Shown piece after piece: positions 45,801 through 54,450 of a stretch of DNA of 64,000 bases. The notes under the pieces were generated by a model, which worked only from the letters and a program-made list of their open reading frames with translations, ran no database searches and was not told the DNA's origin. Positions within the stretch are counted from its first letter, which is position 1; every line of letters begins with the position of its first letter. Position numbers and translations under genes: made by a program. This stretch comes from Cyclobacteriaceae bacterium (GTDB lineage Bacteria > Bacteroidota > Bacteroidia > Cytophagales > Cyclobacteriaceae): assembly GCA_016787565.1 (NCBI GenBank), contig JAEUUG010000012.1, positions 434,001 to 498,000 of the forward strand, given 5' to 3'.

Positions 45801-45962
45801 ACCCGGATAAACCGTGGTGACCACAACAATCGGTGAATCCGTAACCGGATACTCCCGAATACCAAGAAACGAATAGCCCACTATTCCAAAAAGAATAAGC
45901 AGCACGGACATCACACCGGCCAATACTGGACGTGAGATGCTGATCTGTGAAATTGCGCTCAT
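42828..45962 (-). CDS. RND family efflux transporter, inner-membrane permease (HAE1 type)
   Basis: A proton-driven multidrug pump subunit, 1044 residues from the ATG at 45962; a longer frame from 46061 overlaps the adaptor gene and is rejected. The N-terminus ISQISISRPVLAGVMSVLLILFGI is the family start. The paired Asp in LVLAIGLVVDDAIVVLENIF are the proton-relay residues, and twelve membrane helices in two halves are evident, with large periplasmic loops between. It lies 19 bases downstream of the adaptor and is coupled to TolC. The substrate is not predictable; this subfamily exports drugs, dyes or lipids. Confidence 0.96.
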   Translation of the reverse strand: MSAISQISISRPVLAGVMSVLLILFGIVGYSFLGIREYPVTDSPIVVVTTVYPGASADIIASQVTKPLEESIAEANGIRALTSVSREQVSIITVEFDLDADLEAAANDVRDKVSKSRQQLPSDIEPPVVEKSGPADFLVFLTVRSDTKSLEDVTDFVNINIKERIQSIPGVRLVDTYAGRKRSMRLKMDPLKLASYKLGPSDVQAALQRENVDLPSGRIEGQSTEVSIRTEGRLVTEDDFNNMIVAERHGALIRFKDIGTAIMSSQNERTAMIIGEGKTARYGVGNAVQPQRGANSLAIVEEFKKRYDDIVKTAPKEYQISLGKDFTVPIRNSLSEVEETLLLAFGLVAMIIFVFLRDWRSTIIPLVAIPVSIISAFFIMYVANFSINVLTLLALVLAIGLVVDDAIVVLENIFVKIEHGMNPIEAARKGADEIYFAVISTTVTLAAVFLPILFLGGITGRLFREFAIVVAGSVLISAFVALTLSPMMSAYLLRADATKGWLYRNTEPFFVSLNNLYDRSLQRFFRVRWMGFVLLLGSFALAWWISPKLPSELAPLEDRSVIALAVIAAEGTSYESMEETMKEISAYVADSIPDLNGGRTYAGIAASTGTLVQPVNSGLQWVFLKNPEDRKSGLTQQQVYDKLVKASAKFRDVICIPIQIPTIGGFSTSQPLQFVVQATDLPSLIDVMPKFMGEVYGSKKLSFQDPDFKINRSEISLSVDRQKAAQAGIATQEIGRTLQLALSGRRYGYFIFDDRQYEVIGEIDRTERTAPADLRSLFLKASNGQMVSLDNLVKMNESITPPAIFRYNQAYSVTVAATPSPGTSLGEAIEEMNDIAARTLPGGFRTALAGQSRDYAESSSSLIYAFLFAIVLIYLVLAAQFESLIDPFIILLTVPMAVTGALISLWITGDTMNIFSQIGIIMLIGLITKNGILIVEFANQSKEQGKSPREAALDAASSRFRPILMTTLAMIFGTLPIALSLGTASGSRTALGVVVVGGLVFAGLLTLYVIPAIYSYFSRSVVKDSSETPLGTHTELSTIQTPRI

Positions 45963-45981
45963 AACAGAAATGATTAAAGAC

Positions 45982-47037
45982 TTAGCGTACTGAAACAAAT
46001 TGCAATGGCGTACCAGGTGTAAGTCGCAATAGATTGCTTGTGATGAGTGTATCGCCAACATTCAGCCCCTCACGAATCTCAATTAGCTCAGTAGTGCGCT
46101 GACCTATATTGACGGCAATACGCTCGGCCTTCCCACCACGGGAGACAAATACCTGATATCCCTTCGAGGTTGGTATCAATGACTTTGACACCACGGCAAG
46201 TGCATCTTGTGAGCCATTCAGGCTGAGTTTAATCCTGGCACTCTGTCCCGCCTTTAGTTTTCCATCATGGTTAAGTGTTGTTCCTCGGACGGTCAATGAT
46301 CTGGAGTCTTCATCAATGCTTGCGGCTGTCGCTGTGATCGTTGTTTTATATTGGATATCCTGCGATGCTGTGGAAAACGGATGAATACTTCCGACAGGAA
46401 TCAACTCCGTGTATTTTTCTGGAATGGTAAATTCCACCTTTACCTTGCTAATGTCTGTAATCTCCGTGAGCAGTGTATTCACCGACACAATCGCTCCAGG
46501 ATGGACATTGATAATTCCAACTTGTCCGTCAAATGGAGCCGTAATACGTGTCTTGCCAATCAGGACCTCTAACTCCAGAACCTGTGCTTTCAATACTTTT
46601 AGATTGGTAACACTTTCATCATAATCTGATTGCGTCACCGCTTCTTTCTCGATGAGATCACGCAACCGGCTCTCATTCAAACTGGCCAAAATTTCCTGTT
46701 GCTTGTATTTCTCCAACTGGGCTTTGAACTCCGAATCATCAAGCTGAAAAAGCAAGTCACCCTGCCGCACTTTGCTACCTTCTTTAACATAGACACTCTT
46801 AACGCGAAGCGTAAGCTCACTCATGATCTCTACTTCCTGATTAGCAACAATAGATCCAGTCACTTCGAGCTCATCACGCAGTGGCACAGGCTTAACCACA
46901 GACGCGTCCACAGGAATAGAATAGCTTACGGGCGCACTCGCTTCAGTCACTTGCTCTTTATCTGAACAGGCACTTGCGATCAACGCTATCATGAGAACTC
47001 CGCTCATGTGCTTCAGGTGATTGCATTCATTCTTCAT
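45982..47037 (-). CDS. RND efflux periplasmic adaptor subunit (lipoprotein)
   Basis: A 351-residue membrane-fusion protein. The N-terminal lipobox LIASAC at about residue 24 predicts lipidation. The biotinyl-lipoyl halves (VKSVYVKEGSKVRQGDLLFQLD and ITAPFDGQVGIINVHPGAIV) flank a coiled-coil hairpin. Beta-barrel and membrane-proximal domains follow, ending in VGDTLITSNLLRLTPGTPLQF. It is the first gene of the efflux operon adaptor-RND-TolC(-SDR). Confidence 0.95.
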   Translation of the reverse strand: MKNECNHLKHMSGVLMIALIASACSDKEQVTEASAPVSYSIPVDASVVKPVPLRDELEVTGSIVANQEVEIMSELTLRVKSVYVKEGSKVRQGDLLFQLDDSEFKAQLEKYKQQEILASLNESRLRDLIEKEAVTQSDYDESVTNLKVLKAQVLELEVLIGKTRITAPFDGQVGIINVHPGAIVSVNTLLTEITDISKVKVEFTIPEKYTELIPVGSIHPFSTASQDIQYKTTITATAASIDEDSRSLTVRGTTLNHDGKLKAGQSARIKLSLNGSQDALAVVSKSLIPTSKGYQVFVSRGGKAERIAVNIGQRTTELIEIREGLNVGDTLITSNLLRLTPGTPLQFVSVR

Positions 47038-47149
47038 AATGATTTTGGTTTTTCTTTTTTACATGACAAAGCAACTAGTAAGACAAGCCTGCTGAAATAG
47101 ACGAATCCCCGATGCGATTGATGTTTTTATGACGCACAACTGGGGTATA

Positions 47150-47183
47150 AAGTGATTGATCAAAATATTCGATTATTTGATCA
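47150..47183 (+). promoter_or_regulatory. Inverted repeat upstream of the NADP oxidoreductase gene
   Basis: TTGATCA (47156-47162) and TTTGATCA (47176-47183) form an inverted repeat (TGATCAAA/TTTGATCA, 11-base spacer). The segment from 47150 also matches the 25-bp block loosely, with a one-base insertion. It lies 60 bases upstream of the start at 47244. Confidence 0.45.
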
Positions 47184-47243
47184 TCGCGGATGGAAAATCA
47201 ATTGCCCAATTTTCGACCTTTATTAACATAACAGGATACAACT

Positions 47244-47840
47244 ATGAAAATTGGAATCATCGGTACAGGAGCAATTGGCCAGGCATTTGCAAAACAAGCA
47301 GCGAAAGCAGGCTATGAAGTAATCATCAGCAACAGTCGTGGTGCGGAGTCACTGAAAGAAACAGCTAAGGCAATTGGTGGGAAGACAACTGCCGGTACTG
47401 TGGAGGATGCCGGAAAAGCTGACGTAATTTTTCTTGCAGTGCCTTGGAAGCACCTTGAAGCTGCTATATCAGGAGTGAAAAGCTGGAAGGGGAAAATTGT
47501 GATTGATCCTACTAATCCAATCATCACACCGGGCTTTCATCTCGCAGACTTGAAAGGACTCACATCAACTGAAGTAGTGGCGGGTCTTGTGCCCGGTGCA
47601 AGTGTGGTTAAGGGATTTAACACGCTTCAACCTGGAACCCTCGCATCAGATCCACGTCAAGGTGGAGGTCATCGCGTTATTTTCTATGCAGGAAATGATG
47701 ATGAAGCCAAAGCCACAGTATCGGGGATAATTGATCGCATGGGCTTTGCGGGAATAGATCTTGGTAGACTGGATGAAGGTGGAAAGCTTTCACAATTTCC
47801 AGGTGGTCCACTTCCTACGCTCAACCTTATTAAGCTCTAA
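47244..47840 (+). CDS. NADPH-dependent F420 reductase-like oxidoreductase
   Basis: A 198-residue Rossmann-fold protein. KIGIIGTGAIGQAFAKQAAKAGYEVIISNSRG is the nucleotide-binding fold with an Arg after the second strand that favours NADP. DVIFLAVPWKH and IVIDPTNPI follow. The family (F420:NADP reductase-like, also called NADP oxidoreductase coenzyme F420-dependent) is often found in organisms without F420, as here. It is divergent from the efflux operon, with a 206-base shared region. Confidence 0.88.
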   Translation: MKIGIIGTGAIGQAFAKQAAKAGYEVIISNSRGAESLKETAKAIGGKTTAGTVEDAGKADVIFLAVPWKHLEAAISGVKSWKGKIVIDPTNPIITPGFHLADLKGLTSTEVVAGLVPGASVVKGFNTLQPGTLASDPRQGGGHRVIFYAGNDDEAKATVSGIIDRMGFAGIDLGRLDEGGKLSQFPGGPLPTLNLIKL

Positions 47841-47894
47841 GCATTTTTACATCACACAAAGGGGAGTCGATAATCATTGTGTAGGAAAGACATG

Positions 47895-47919
47895 AAGTTG
47901 TTGGATAAATTATCGATTA
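47895..47919 (+). promoter_or_regulatory. Conserved 25-bp upstream block, copy 2
   Basis: AAGTTGTTG, GAT, AAATTATCGATTA, with 52 bases between it and the histidine kinase start at 47972. Confidence 0.65.
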
Positions 47920-47971
47920 CCCAATGTGTGTTCGTTTCATCGGAGAACTTTAAGGTACTTTACAAGCTGTA

Positions 47972-50248
47972 ATGAAAGTAACGCGAATCTACATCTGGCC
48001 TTACTATATAGCACCTATTATATTCCTCCTGTCTTTGTCGACCTGTACATTGGCCGTTGGCAGTCGTTACGAAGATGCCATCGTGAGCGACACCACAACG
48101 ATCAAGGAAATGCTGGAGCGTGGCAAGGATTACCTTGGTCGTAAACCCAACCGTGTTATCAATCCTGACAGTGCTGAGTTTTATTTTAGGATAGCTTTAC
48201 AGGAGGCAACACGAAATCATTTTGAAGAATTGAGAATCGAATCCTTGATAAATCTTGGGGATGCTTATATCAAGGGCAAAAAACTTGAACCGGGCCGTAG
48301 GTGTTTCTCGGAGGCACTCAATTATTATGAGACACACAATAGGCTTCACGACATACTTAACACTCAACTCCGATATGCCCTTAGCTTTTCGAAGGGCAAC
48401 AGCCACTTTTACGTAGAGCTGGTATCCGAGGACTACTTTCATGAGATGATGTCGTTGTTTGAAAAGGCTCTGACATCTGCTCGCACACAAAAGAATCAAC
48501 CCATAGAGGCTGATGTTTTAATCCACATTGGAGACTTCTTGTCTCTTGTGGGAGACCTTACCAAAGCAGAGGAGAAGTACATGGAGGTATCACGCCTGCC
48601 ACGTATTGACAACGACCACCTGCGACAGGCCTACGGTGGACTACTTCTCATACACTACTTCCGGGGAAATTTTGAGCGGGCAATGTACTATGCTACTGAA
48701 GCCATCAGTCTCGCTGGACATGATGAACTGTCTTCCGACCTTGATCAAATCCATTACTACATCGGAAATGTCTATCGCGATCACTTCCGACAACTTGACA
48801 AGGCACTTGAATCCTATTATCGTTCGCTGCAAGTCATCAACAACAAACACGATTACCGCTATGCCTATCCATTTGTAATCAAGAACGTGTCTCGGATACT
48901 CATCATGCAAGGCAAAGTTCAGCAAGCCCTCTCATTTGTAATAAGTGAGCGACAATTGCATCCTCCGGTCAGTACTATTGGGAATGCATTGTTTGAGGAA
49001 AGCCTGGCTATCTGTTACGATGCTTTGGGAAGATACACCACTGCGGAGGCTCACTACCAGAAGATGTCTTCCTTCACCGAACTTCTGGAACCAACTCGAA
49101 GGGTTCCATCTTACTACGGAATCAGTGACTTCTATCTGAGACGTGGGGACTTTACCAGGTCGCGTTATTTCATTGATAAAATGCTGAACACACCAAATAG
49201 TGTTGTGCCTATCCCGATCAGAAGGAACGTTCATCTAATGCTTTTTAAGATCGATTCAGCAAGCGGGGACTGCATGTCCGCCATAAAGAACTACTCCATA
49301 CACAAGGCGCTTGGTGACTCCGTCTTCAATGAAACAAGAGGTAAGCAAATCGAAGAGTTTTTGGTGAAGTACGAAACGTTACAAAAAGAGAAGGCAATTG
49401 AAAAATTGAGTAATGAAAGTAAAGAGGCACGCGAAAAACTCGCACAAGCACAATATTCACGCAACGTGATCATCGGAGGAGGTATCATGCTGATACTATT
49501 ATTGGGTGTAAGCTACAATCGCTACCTATTAAAAAAGAAGAGCAATCTGCAATTGGAAGTTCAGAAAAAAGAGGTTGTTGAAAAGAATACAGAACTCCAA
49601 ACCCTTATTAGCGAAAAGGAATGGCTGCTCAAAGAAATTCACCATCGTGTGAAAAATAACTTACAAATTGTAATGAGTCTCTTGAACACACAATCAGTAT
49701 ATATCGACAACGAAGATGCTCGGGAGGCTGTTCGGCATAGCCAACAACGCATGTATGCCATGTCGCTCATTCACCAGAAGCTCTATGAATCCGATCATGT
49801 AGCACATGTTGATATCCAGCCTTACGTGAAAGAACTTACGACCTTCCTGAAGGAGGATAGCTACGCGGCTGAAAACGTCAACTTCAAATTGACTATCAAT
49901 CAAGTTCAGTTGGACATCGCACAAGCTGTTCCTCTCGGGCTCATCCTCAACGAAGCAATCACTAACTCGATCAAGTATGCTTTTCCGGAAAGACGCGGTA
50001 CTGTCGCTGTTGATATTAATATGGAAGATGAGTTTGTCTCCATTGCCATACGTGATGATGGAATTGGAATGCCTGAGGGGTTTAATTTGGAAGCGAGTCA
50101 AACACTCGGATTAAACCTTATCCGTGGACTTGCCAAACAATTGTCTGCCACGCTGATCATGAAGGATGACAGTGGCTTTAATGTAAATCTTACGTTCAAA
50201 CGAATCGTTAACGTTCACTTTCTTTCCACCGAAGGAGTTATCGGCTAA
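47972..50248 (+). CDS. TPR-containing sensor histidine kinase
   Basis: A 758-residue paralogue of the kinases at 32752, 35173 and 56541. The N-terminal helix (IIFLLSLSTCTL) is a signal peptide, perhaps with a lipobox at Cys. A periplasmic TPR region runs to about residue 500. The membrane helix VIIGGGIMLILLLGVSYNRY is followed by a coiled linker, the H-box EIHHRVKNNLQIVMSLL and the HATPase LILNEAITNSIKYAF and IRDDGIGMP. No partner response-regulator gene adjoins it; the TonB receptor gene follows on the same strand after 111 bases. Confidence 0.93.
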   Translation: MKVTRIYIWPYYIAPIIFLLSLSTCTLAVGSRYEDAIVSDTTTIKEMLERGKDYLGRKPNRVINPDSAEFYFRIALQEATRNHFEELRIESLINLGDAYIKGKKLEPGRRCFSEALNYYETHNRLHDILNTQLRYALSFSKGNSHFYVELVSEDYFHEMMSLFEKALTSARTQKNQPIEADVLIHIGDFLSLVGDLTKAEEKYMEVSRLPRIDNDHLRQAYGGLLLIHYFRGNFERAMYYATEAISLAGHDELSSDLDQIHYYIGNVYRDHFRQLDKALESYYRSLQVINNKHDYRYAYPFVIKNVSRILIMQGKVQQALSFVISERQLHPPVSTIGNALFEESLAICYDALGRYTTAEAHYQKMSSFTELLEPTRRVPSYYGISDFYLRRGDFTRSRYFIDKMLNTPNSVVPIPIRRNVHLMLFKIDSASGDCMSAIKNYSIHKALGDSVFNETRGKQIEEFLVKYETLQKEKAIEKLSNESKEAREKLAQAQYSRNVIIGGGIMLILLLGVSYNRYLLKKKSNLQLEVQKKEVVEKNTELQTLISEKEWLLKEIHHRVKNNLQIVMSLLNTQSVYIDNEDAREAVRHSQQRMYAMSLIHQKLYESDHVAHVDIQPYVKELTTFLKEDSYAAENVNFKLTINQVQLDIAQAVPLGLILNEAITNSIKYAFPERRGTVAVDINMEDEFVSIAIRDDGIGMPEGFNLEASQTLGLNLIRGLAKQLSATLIMKDDSGFNVNLTFKRIVNVHFLSTEGVIG

Positions 50249-50277
50249 TCAGGCCTAAAAGAGCCAAGTCTCCTGAA

Positions 50278-50302
50278 AAGTTGTTGATCAAATCATCGAT
50301 TT
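50278..50302 (+). promoter_or_regulatory. Conserved 25-bp upstream block, copy 3
   Basis: AAGTTGTTG, ATC, AAATCATCGATTT. Exactly 57 bases separate it from the TonB receptor start at 50360, the same gap as in copies 1 and 4. Confidence 0.72.
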
Positions 50303-50359
50303 ACTTTCTCATACACTGTCATTAATCGGATGCCATCTCACCTGCGTTTAGATTTGGCA

Positions 50360-53107
50360 ATGAAAAAAGCAATTCTTGTTTTGTACACTGTGCTGGGTGG
50401 AGTGTTTGCTAGTTATGCTCAATCAGTAGTAGCGGGAAAAGTTATTAGTGAAACATCCAATCAGCCTTTGGTTGGTGCCGCTGTCTACATATCGGGAACA
50501 ATGGTGGGCAGCGTGACCGATAAGGATGGGAATTTTGCCTTGCATACATCGATCTCATTTCCTGTTCAACTCACAATATCGAACCTCGGCTTTCAAAGAA
50601 AGACCGTTAGCGTAGAATCATCTACGCCCGTTATAATAGTGTTGTCGGAAAGCACATCTGTTCTGGATGAATTTGTCGTCTCGGCTTCGCGTGTTGAAGA
50701 ACATATCCTCGAATCTCCAGTGACCATCGAGAAAGCAGACTTGACGGCCATCAAGAATACACCGTCTATTGGATTTTATGAGGGACTTCAAAACCTCAAA
50801 GGTGTTGACATGGTAACTATCGGCTTGACTAACAAACAAATAAACTCACGCGGGTTCACTTCAACGGGTAACGCACGCTTTCTACAACTCATCGATGGCG
50901 TTGACAATCAAACACCAGGCCTCAATATGTCCGTAGGAAATTTGTTCGGATCATCCGAGTTAGACGTGGAAAGCGTAGAGATTATTCCGGGATCAGCTTC
51001 AGCTTTATATGGACCAATCGCATTTAATGGTGTTCTGCTTATGAAAACCAAAGACCCATTTTTATACCAGGGACTAAGCGCACAAGTAAAGACTGGGGCT
51101 AATCACGTAAATGATTCCTATACTTCCATCAAACCATTATATGATGTATCTGTTCGATACGCCAAAGCTTTTGGCAAGCTTGCTTTCAAATTCAATGGAT
51201 CGATGTTAAGAGCGGAAGACTGGTATGCGGTAAATTATGAAGACATAGACGCCCAGACCAGTCCGGAAATGCGTGGCGAAAATAACCCCGCCAGAAACGG
51301 ACTTAACCTATACGGTGACGAAGTCTCAAGAAACCTTCCGGGTATTGGCCGTGTCTCCCGCACCGCTTACACAGATACAGATCTCATGGATAACGATGTC
51401 TACTCACTGAAATTAAATGGGTCGATCCATTATCGTCTTCAGGATAATCTGGAACTGACTTACCAATACAATTTGGGACGTGGCACTGCCGTAAACACCG
51501 GAAGCTCAAGATTTTCTCTAAACAACTATACCCTTCAGCAACACAAAGCAGAAATAAAAGGAAGGCAATACTTTATTCGCACCTATTGGACTGGAGAGAA
51601 ATCAAATGACACATACAACGCCAGAAAACTTGGGCAGGACATTAACCTGACATGGGTTCGCGATCTATCTGGCAATCTGGTTACACCAGATAAAGCAACC
51701 GACACATGGTTCACTCGATACGCAGCGGCATATAACGGCAGTGTTAGCGGTATCGAAGCTGGTAATCATGGTGTAGCAAGAAATTTCGCAGACCAGGGAA
51801 GATACCTTCCAGGATCTCCAGAGTTCAACGGGCAAAAAGAACGACTTCAGCATATTCTCGGACCTGTTGGAGCAGGAATATTTACAGAGAGTGGATTTTT
51901 TCACACCGAAGGCCAATACGACTTGTCTACGCTTTTGAAAGTGATCGACCTTCAGATCGGTGGGAACTTCAGGCGCTACAAACTCAATTCAAATGGAACC
52001 CTATTCGATGACAAAGAAGGTAAAATTCACATCAACGAATATGGTGGATTCGTTCAGGCTTCTAAGAAGCTTTGGCAAGAGCGCCTCAAACTCACGGCCT
52101 CGCTCCGTATAGACAAAAATGAAAATTTCAATAGCCAGCTTACCCCTCGTGCATCTGCTGTCATTCGAATCTTCGCTAACCATTTTCTTCGCGCATCATA
52201 CCAGTCAGGATTCAGAAACCCCGTGCCGGTAGATCAGTTTATAAAACTCAATAATGGATCACTTACTGTACTCGGAGGTGTCCCCGCTAACAGTAAAGGC
52301 ATGAACGTGTTCGAAAACTCCTATACGTTTTCCTCGACATTGGACTTCAATAATTCAGTCACCGCCAGCATGCAGACTGGACAATCCTATGAAGACGCGC
52401 GCGATCAAGCTCTTCCATTGCTGCAAAAATCTACGGCAGACTATATCAAACCAGAATTGGCACATACTTTCGAAATCGGCTATCGTGCAATTATTGCAAA
52501 CAACCTTGCTATTGATGCCAACTATTACCACAGCACTTACACCGACTTTATTATCGGAGCACGCCTAGTGCGTCCCAGCAATCCGGTATTAACTTCAAAT
52601 GGAAGTGTCAATGCCGATGCTGCTGATGAGATTTATTATCGTACCGCCCAATCCTTTGTAGCGTACACAAATGCTGCAGACAAAGTTTCAACGCAAGGCG
52701 CTACAATTGGCATAGGATATAATTTACTTGGCTATAACATTTCAGTGAGTGAAATATGGAACTCACTCGATCTAAAGGATGCCAACCCAGCGAACATTCC
52801 GGCATTCAACACTCCAGAATGGAAAACAATAGTGACCTTACAAAAAAGGAAATTGATAAAGAACACAGGGTTCTCTGCCGCCTGGCGTTGGCAACAGGCC
52901 TTCGACTGGTATGGGTCATTTAATGACATGCGTCCAGGACGAATCCCGGCTTATGCAATTGCCGACTTGGCCATTACACACGAAATCCCATCCAAAAAGG
53001 TGATGGTGAAAATTGGTGGCGACAACATCTTTAATAACCGCGTTTACCAGACCTATGGAGGCCCAACCATTGGAGCAATCTATTACGTGAGTGTAACACT
53101 TAATTAG
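50360..53107 (+). CDS. TonB-dependent receptor with carboxypeptidase-like N-terminal domain
   Basis: An outer-membrane receptor of 915 residues from the ATG at 50360, where a clean signal peptide begins (cleaved after ASYAQ); an ATG 30 bases earlier gives an unlikely N-terminus. A CarboxypepD_reg-like domain (GKVISETSNQPLVGAAVYISGTM, then TDKDGNFAL) precedes the plug domain (with a SASRV box and RFLQLIDGVDNQTPG) and a 22-strand-type barrel. It ends in IYYVSVTLN. No SusD partner is present, so it is more like an iron, cobalamin or peptide receptor than a glycan one. It shares the upstream 25-bp block with three histidine kinases. Confidence 0.94.
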   Translation: MKKAILVLYTVLGGVFASYAQSVVAGKVISETSNQPLVGAAVYISGTMVGSVTDKDGNFALHTSISFPVQLTISNLGFQRKTVSVESSTPVIIVLSESTSVLDEFVVSASRVEEHILESPVTIEKADLTAIKNTPSIGFYEGLQNLKGVDMVTIGLTNKQINSRGFTSTGNARFLQLIDGVDNQTPGLNMSVGNLFGSSELDVESVEIIPGSASALYGPIAFNGVLLMKTKDPFLYQGLSAQVKTGANHVNDSYTSIKPLYDVSVRYAKAFGKLAFKFNGSMLRAEDWYAVNYEDIDAQTSPEMRGENNPARNGLNLYGDEVSRNLPGIGRVSRTAYTDTDLMDNDVYSLKLNGSIHYRLQDNLELTYQYNLGRGTAVNTGSSRFSLNNYTLQQHKAEIKGRQYFIRTYWTGEKSNDTYNARKLGQDINLTWVRDLSGNLVTPDKATDTWFTRYAAAYNGSVSGIEAGNHGVARNFADQGRYLPGSPEFNGQKERLQHILGPVGAGIFTESGFFHTEGQYDLSTLLKVIDLQIGGNFRRYKLNSNGTLFDDKEGKIHINEYGGFVQASKKLWQERLKLTASLRIDKNENFNSQLTPRASAVIRIFANHFLRASYQSGFRNPVPVDQFIKLNNGSLTVLGGVPANSKGMNVFENSYTFSSTLDFNNSVTASMQTGQSYEDARDQALPLLQKSTADYIKPELAHTFEIGYRAIIANNLAIDANYYHSTYTDFIIGARLVRPSNPVLTSNGSVNADAADEIYYRTAQSFVAYTNAADKVSTQGATIGIGYNLLGYNISVSEIWNSLDLKDANPANIPAFNTPEWKTIVTLQKRKLIKNTGFSAAWRWQQAFDWYGSFNDMRPGRIPAYAIADLAITHEIPSKKVMVKIGGDNIFNNRVYQTYGGPTIGAIYYVSVTLN

Positions 53108-53193
53108 TACCGTATAGAAGTCAACAACTTCGAGTGTTTGTTCAGCATTCGATTCTTGGACGATCCCGTACTTGTAGTACAAATCTTATAACT

Positions 53194-53508
53194 ATGAGTG
53201 CACGATCAACGCAAGCAGACTTAGTGCTACAATCAATCACAGACGATATGAATGAAAGCATACTTCTGATAGATATGCTTTTCGATTTGGGTTACCACTT
53301 GACATTCGAGTTGGTAGGGAGCCAACTGATGTGTTCACAGACCAAACAACTCTTTGACTCGCGTGAATTCATGGTGGATGACATCTATCGGTTTGATCAC
53401 AACAAAGCAAACATCCTTGGCTACGTTTTATATACACTAACGCATCGCAAGAAGCGCATCAAAGGAATATTTACAGCTTATCCAGTGAAGGGCTTCACAT
53501 GTCCATGA
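53194..53508 (+). CDS. Small conserved protein, paralogue of the gene at 54021
   Basis: From the ATG at 53194, 104 residues. Its C-terminal half (GYHLTFELVGSQLMCSQTKQLFDSREFMVDDIYRFD, then IKGIF) matches that of the gene at 54021 (GYENNFTLYRNKWLCTQTKKCYASQEIRVDEIHRLQ, then VKGIL). The pattern fits the small Bacteroidetes family often labelled 'phosphoribosylpyrophosphate synthetase', a label with no enzymatic basis. Function is unknown. It ends 2 bases before the convergent gene at 53511. Confidence 0.7.
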   Translation: MSARSTQADLVLQSITDDMNESILLIDMLFDLGYHLTFELVGSQLMCSQTKQLFDSREFMVDDIYRFDHNKANILGYVLYTLTHRKKRIKGIFTAYPVKGFTCP

Positions 53509-53510
53509 AA

Positions 53511-53828
53511 TTACAATAGAAAATTCTCAACAGCTTTTTTAATTTCGGTGTGAAACAGCCTGTGCTGTTCTTCGTTGATCGACAATGAGTTTCTTCGCTT
53601 CAAATCCATAATCACATCCGAATAATGCACGAGGTCTATTGGGCTATCCGCCAATGCACGCATACCTCGTCTCACAAACTCCAGTTTCACATCCGATACT
53701 CTGCGTACGCTCAATTTATTTTGTAGATAAAAACGTAACCGCACAACATCGCTTAACAGCGGCTCTATGATAGCGCTTCGAGTAGCGATCAAATAGCAGG
53801 CAATAAGATGGGTTCCACTTTGCATCAT
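53511..53828 (-). CDS. Hypothetical protein on the opposite strand, between two paralogues
   Basis: A 105-residue frame starting at the ATG 53828. No family is recognised and there is no signal peptide or membrane helix. The central part (LRFYLQNKLSVRRVSDVKLEFVRRGMRALADSPIDLVHYSDVIMDL) is basic and helical. It sits between the two small paralogues and is convergent with the first of them. It could be a real small gene or a chance frame; nothing else occupies this stretch. Confidence 0.5.
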   Translation of the reverse strand: MMQSGTHLIACYLIATRSAIIEPLLSDVVRLRFYLQNKLSVRRVSDVKLEFVRRGMRALADSPIDLVHYSDVIMDLKRRNSLSINEEQHRLFHTEIKKAVENFLL

Positions 53829-54020
53829 ATCTTAATTAATTAATTCTTCACGAAGGTACTCAACGCATACATGCGTCTGGAATGTAGAAAGGATCGTAAA
53901 AGATGGACATACCCTGTCTTCAACAACACTAACCCTTAATTGATCCAACCATTACTTGTATTCCTACATGGTTAGCGCCATTGACGTGTGCTAGATTTAT
54001 TAAACAAAGACCAACGTATT

Positions 54021-54335
54021 ATGGATGATTTTGCAGAGGCCATACTGGCGCAAATCAAGGAAGAAATTCTGCCTGTATCTAATCTTATCCAACGACTCCG
54101 GAGCGAGGGATACGAAAACAACTTCACATTATACCGTAACAAATGGTTGTGTACACAAACCAAGAAATGTTACGCTTCACAAGAAATTCGAGTAGACGAG
54201 ATTCACCGACTCCAGGATGATAAAAACATGCTGCAAGGAATCTTCATCTATGCGGTTAGCGATGTATGGCACGGGGTAAAAGGTATTCTCATTATTGATG
54301 TCAATGAACTCTATTATTCTTCCATCTATGCCTAA
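54021..54335 (+). CDS. Small conserved protein, paralogue of the gene at 53194
   Basis: From the ATG at 54021, 104 residues; a GTG at 53988 would add 11. The shared core is GY..NFTL....LCTQTK......EIRVDEIHR, ending VKGILIIDVNELY. It belongs to the same small family as the gene at 53194, of unknown function. The two copies lie 512 bases apart, with an unrelated opposite-strand frame between them. Confidence 0.72.
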   Translation: MDDFAEAILAQIKEEILPVSNLIQRLRSEGYENNFTLYRNKWLCTQTKKCYASQEIRVDEIHRLQDDKNMLQGIFIYAVSDVWHGVKGILIIDVNELYYSSIYA

Positions 54336-54450
54336 TGTTGATTTTGTCATTGGTCACAGTGAATCCTACATCGTGTACGTTCATTTCGTCATCGCCTAAC
54401 CAATGCCGCCTACCCAGCTTTACATCATCAAACAATTAAATACAAAGGCA

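Noticed and set aside
45963..46061. A longer N-terminus for the RND transporter
   Set aside because: It would overlap the adaptor gene; the conserved start ISQISISRPVLAG follows the ATG at 45962.
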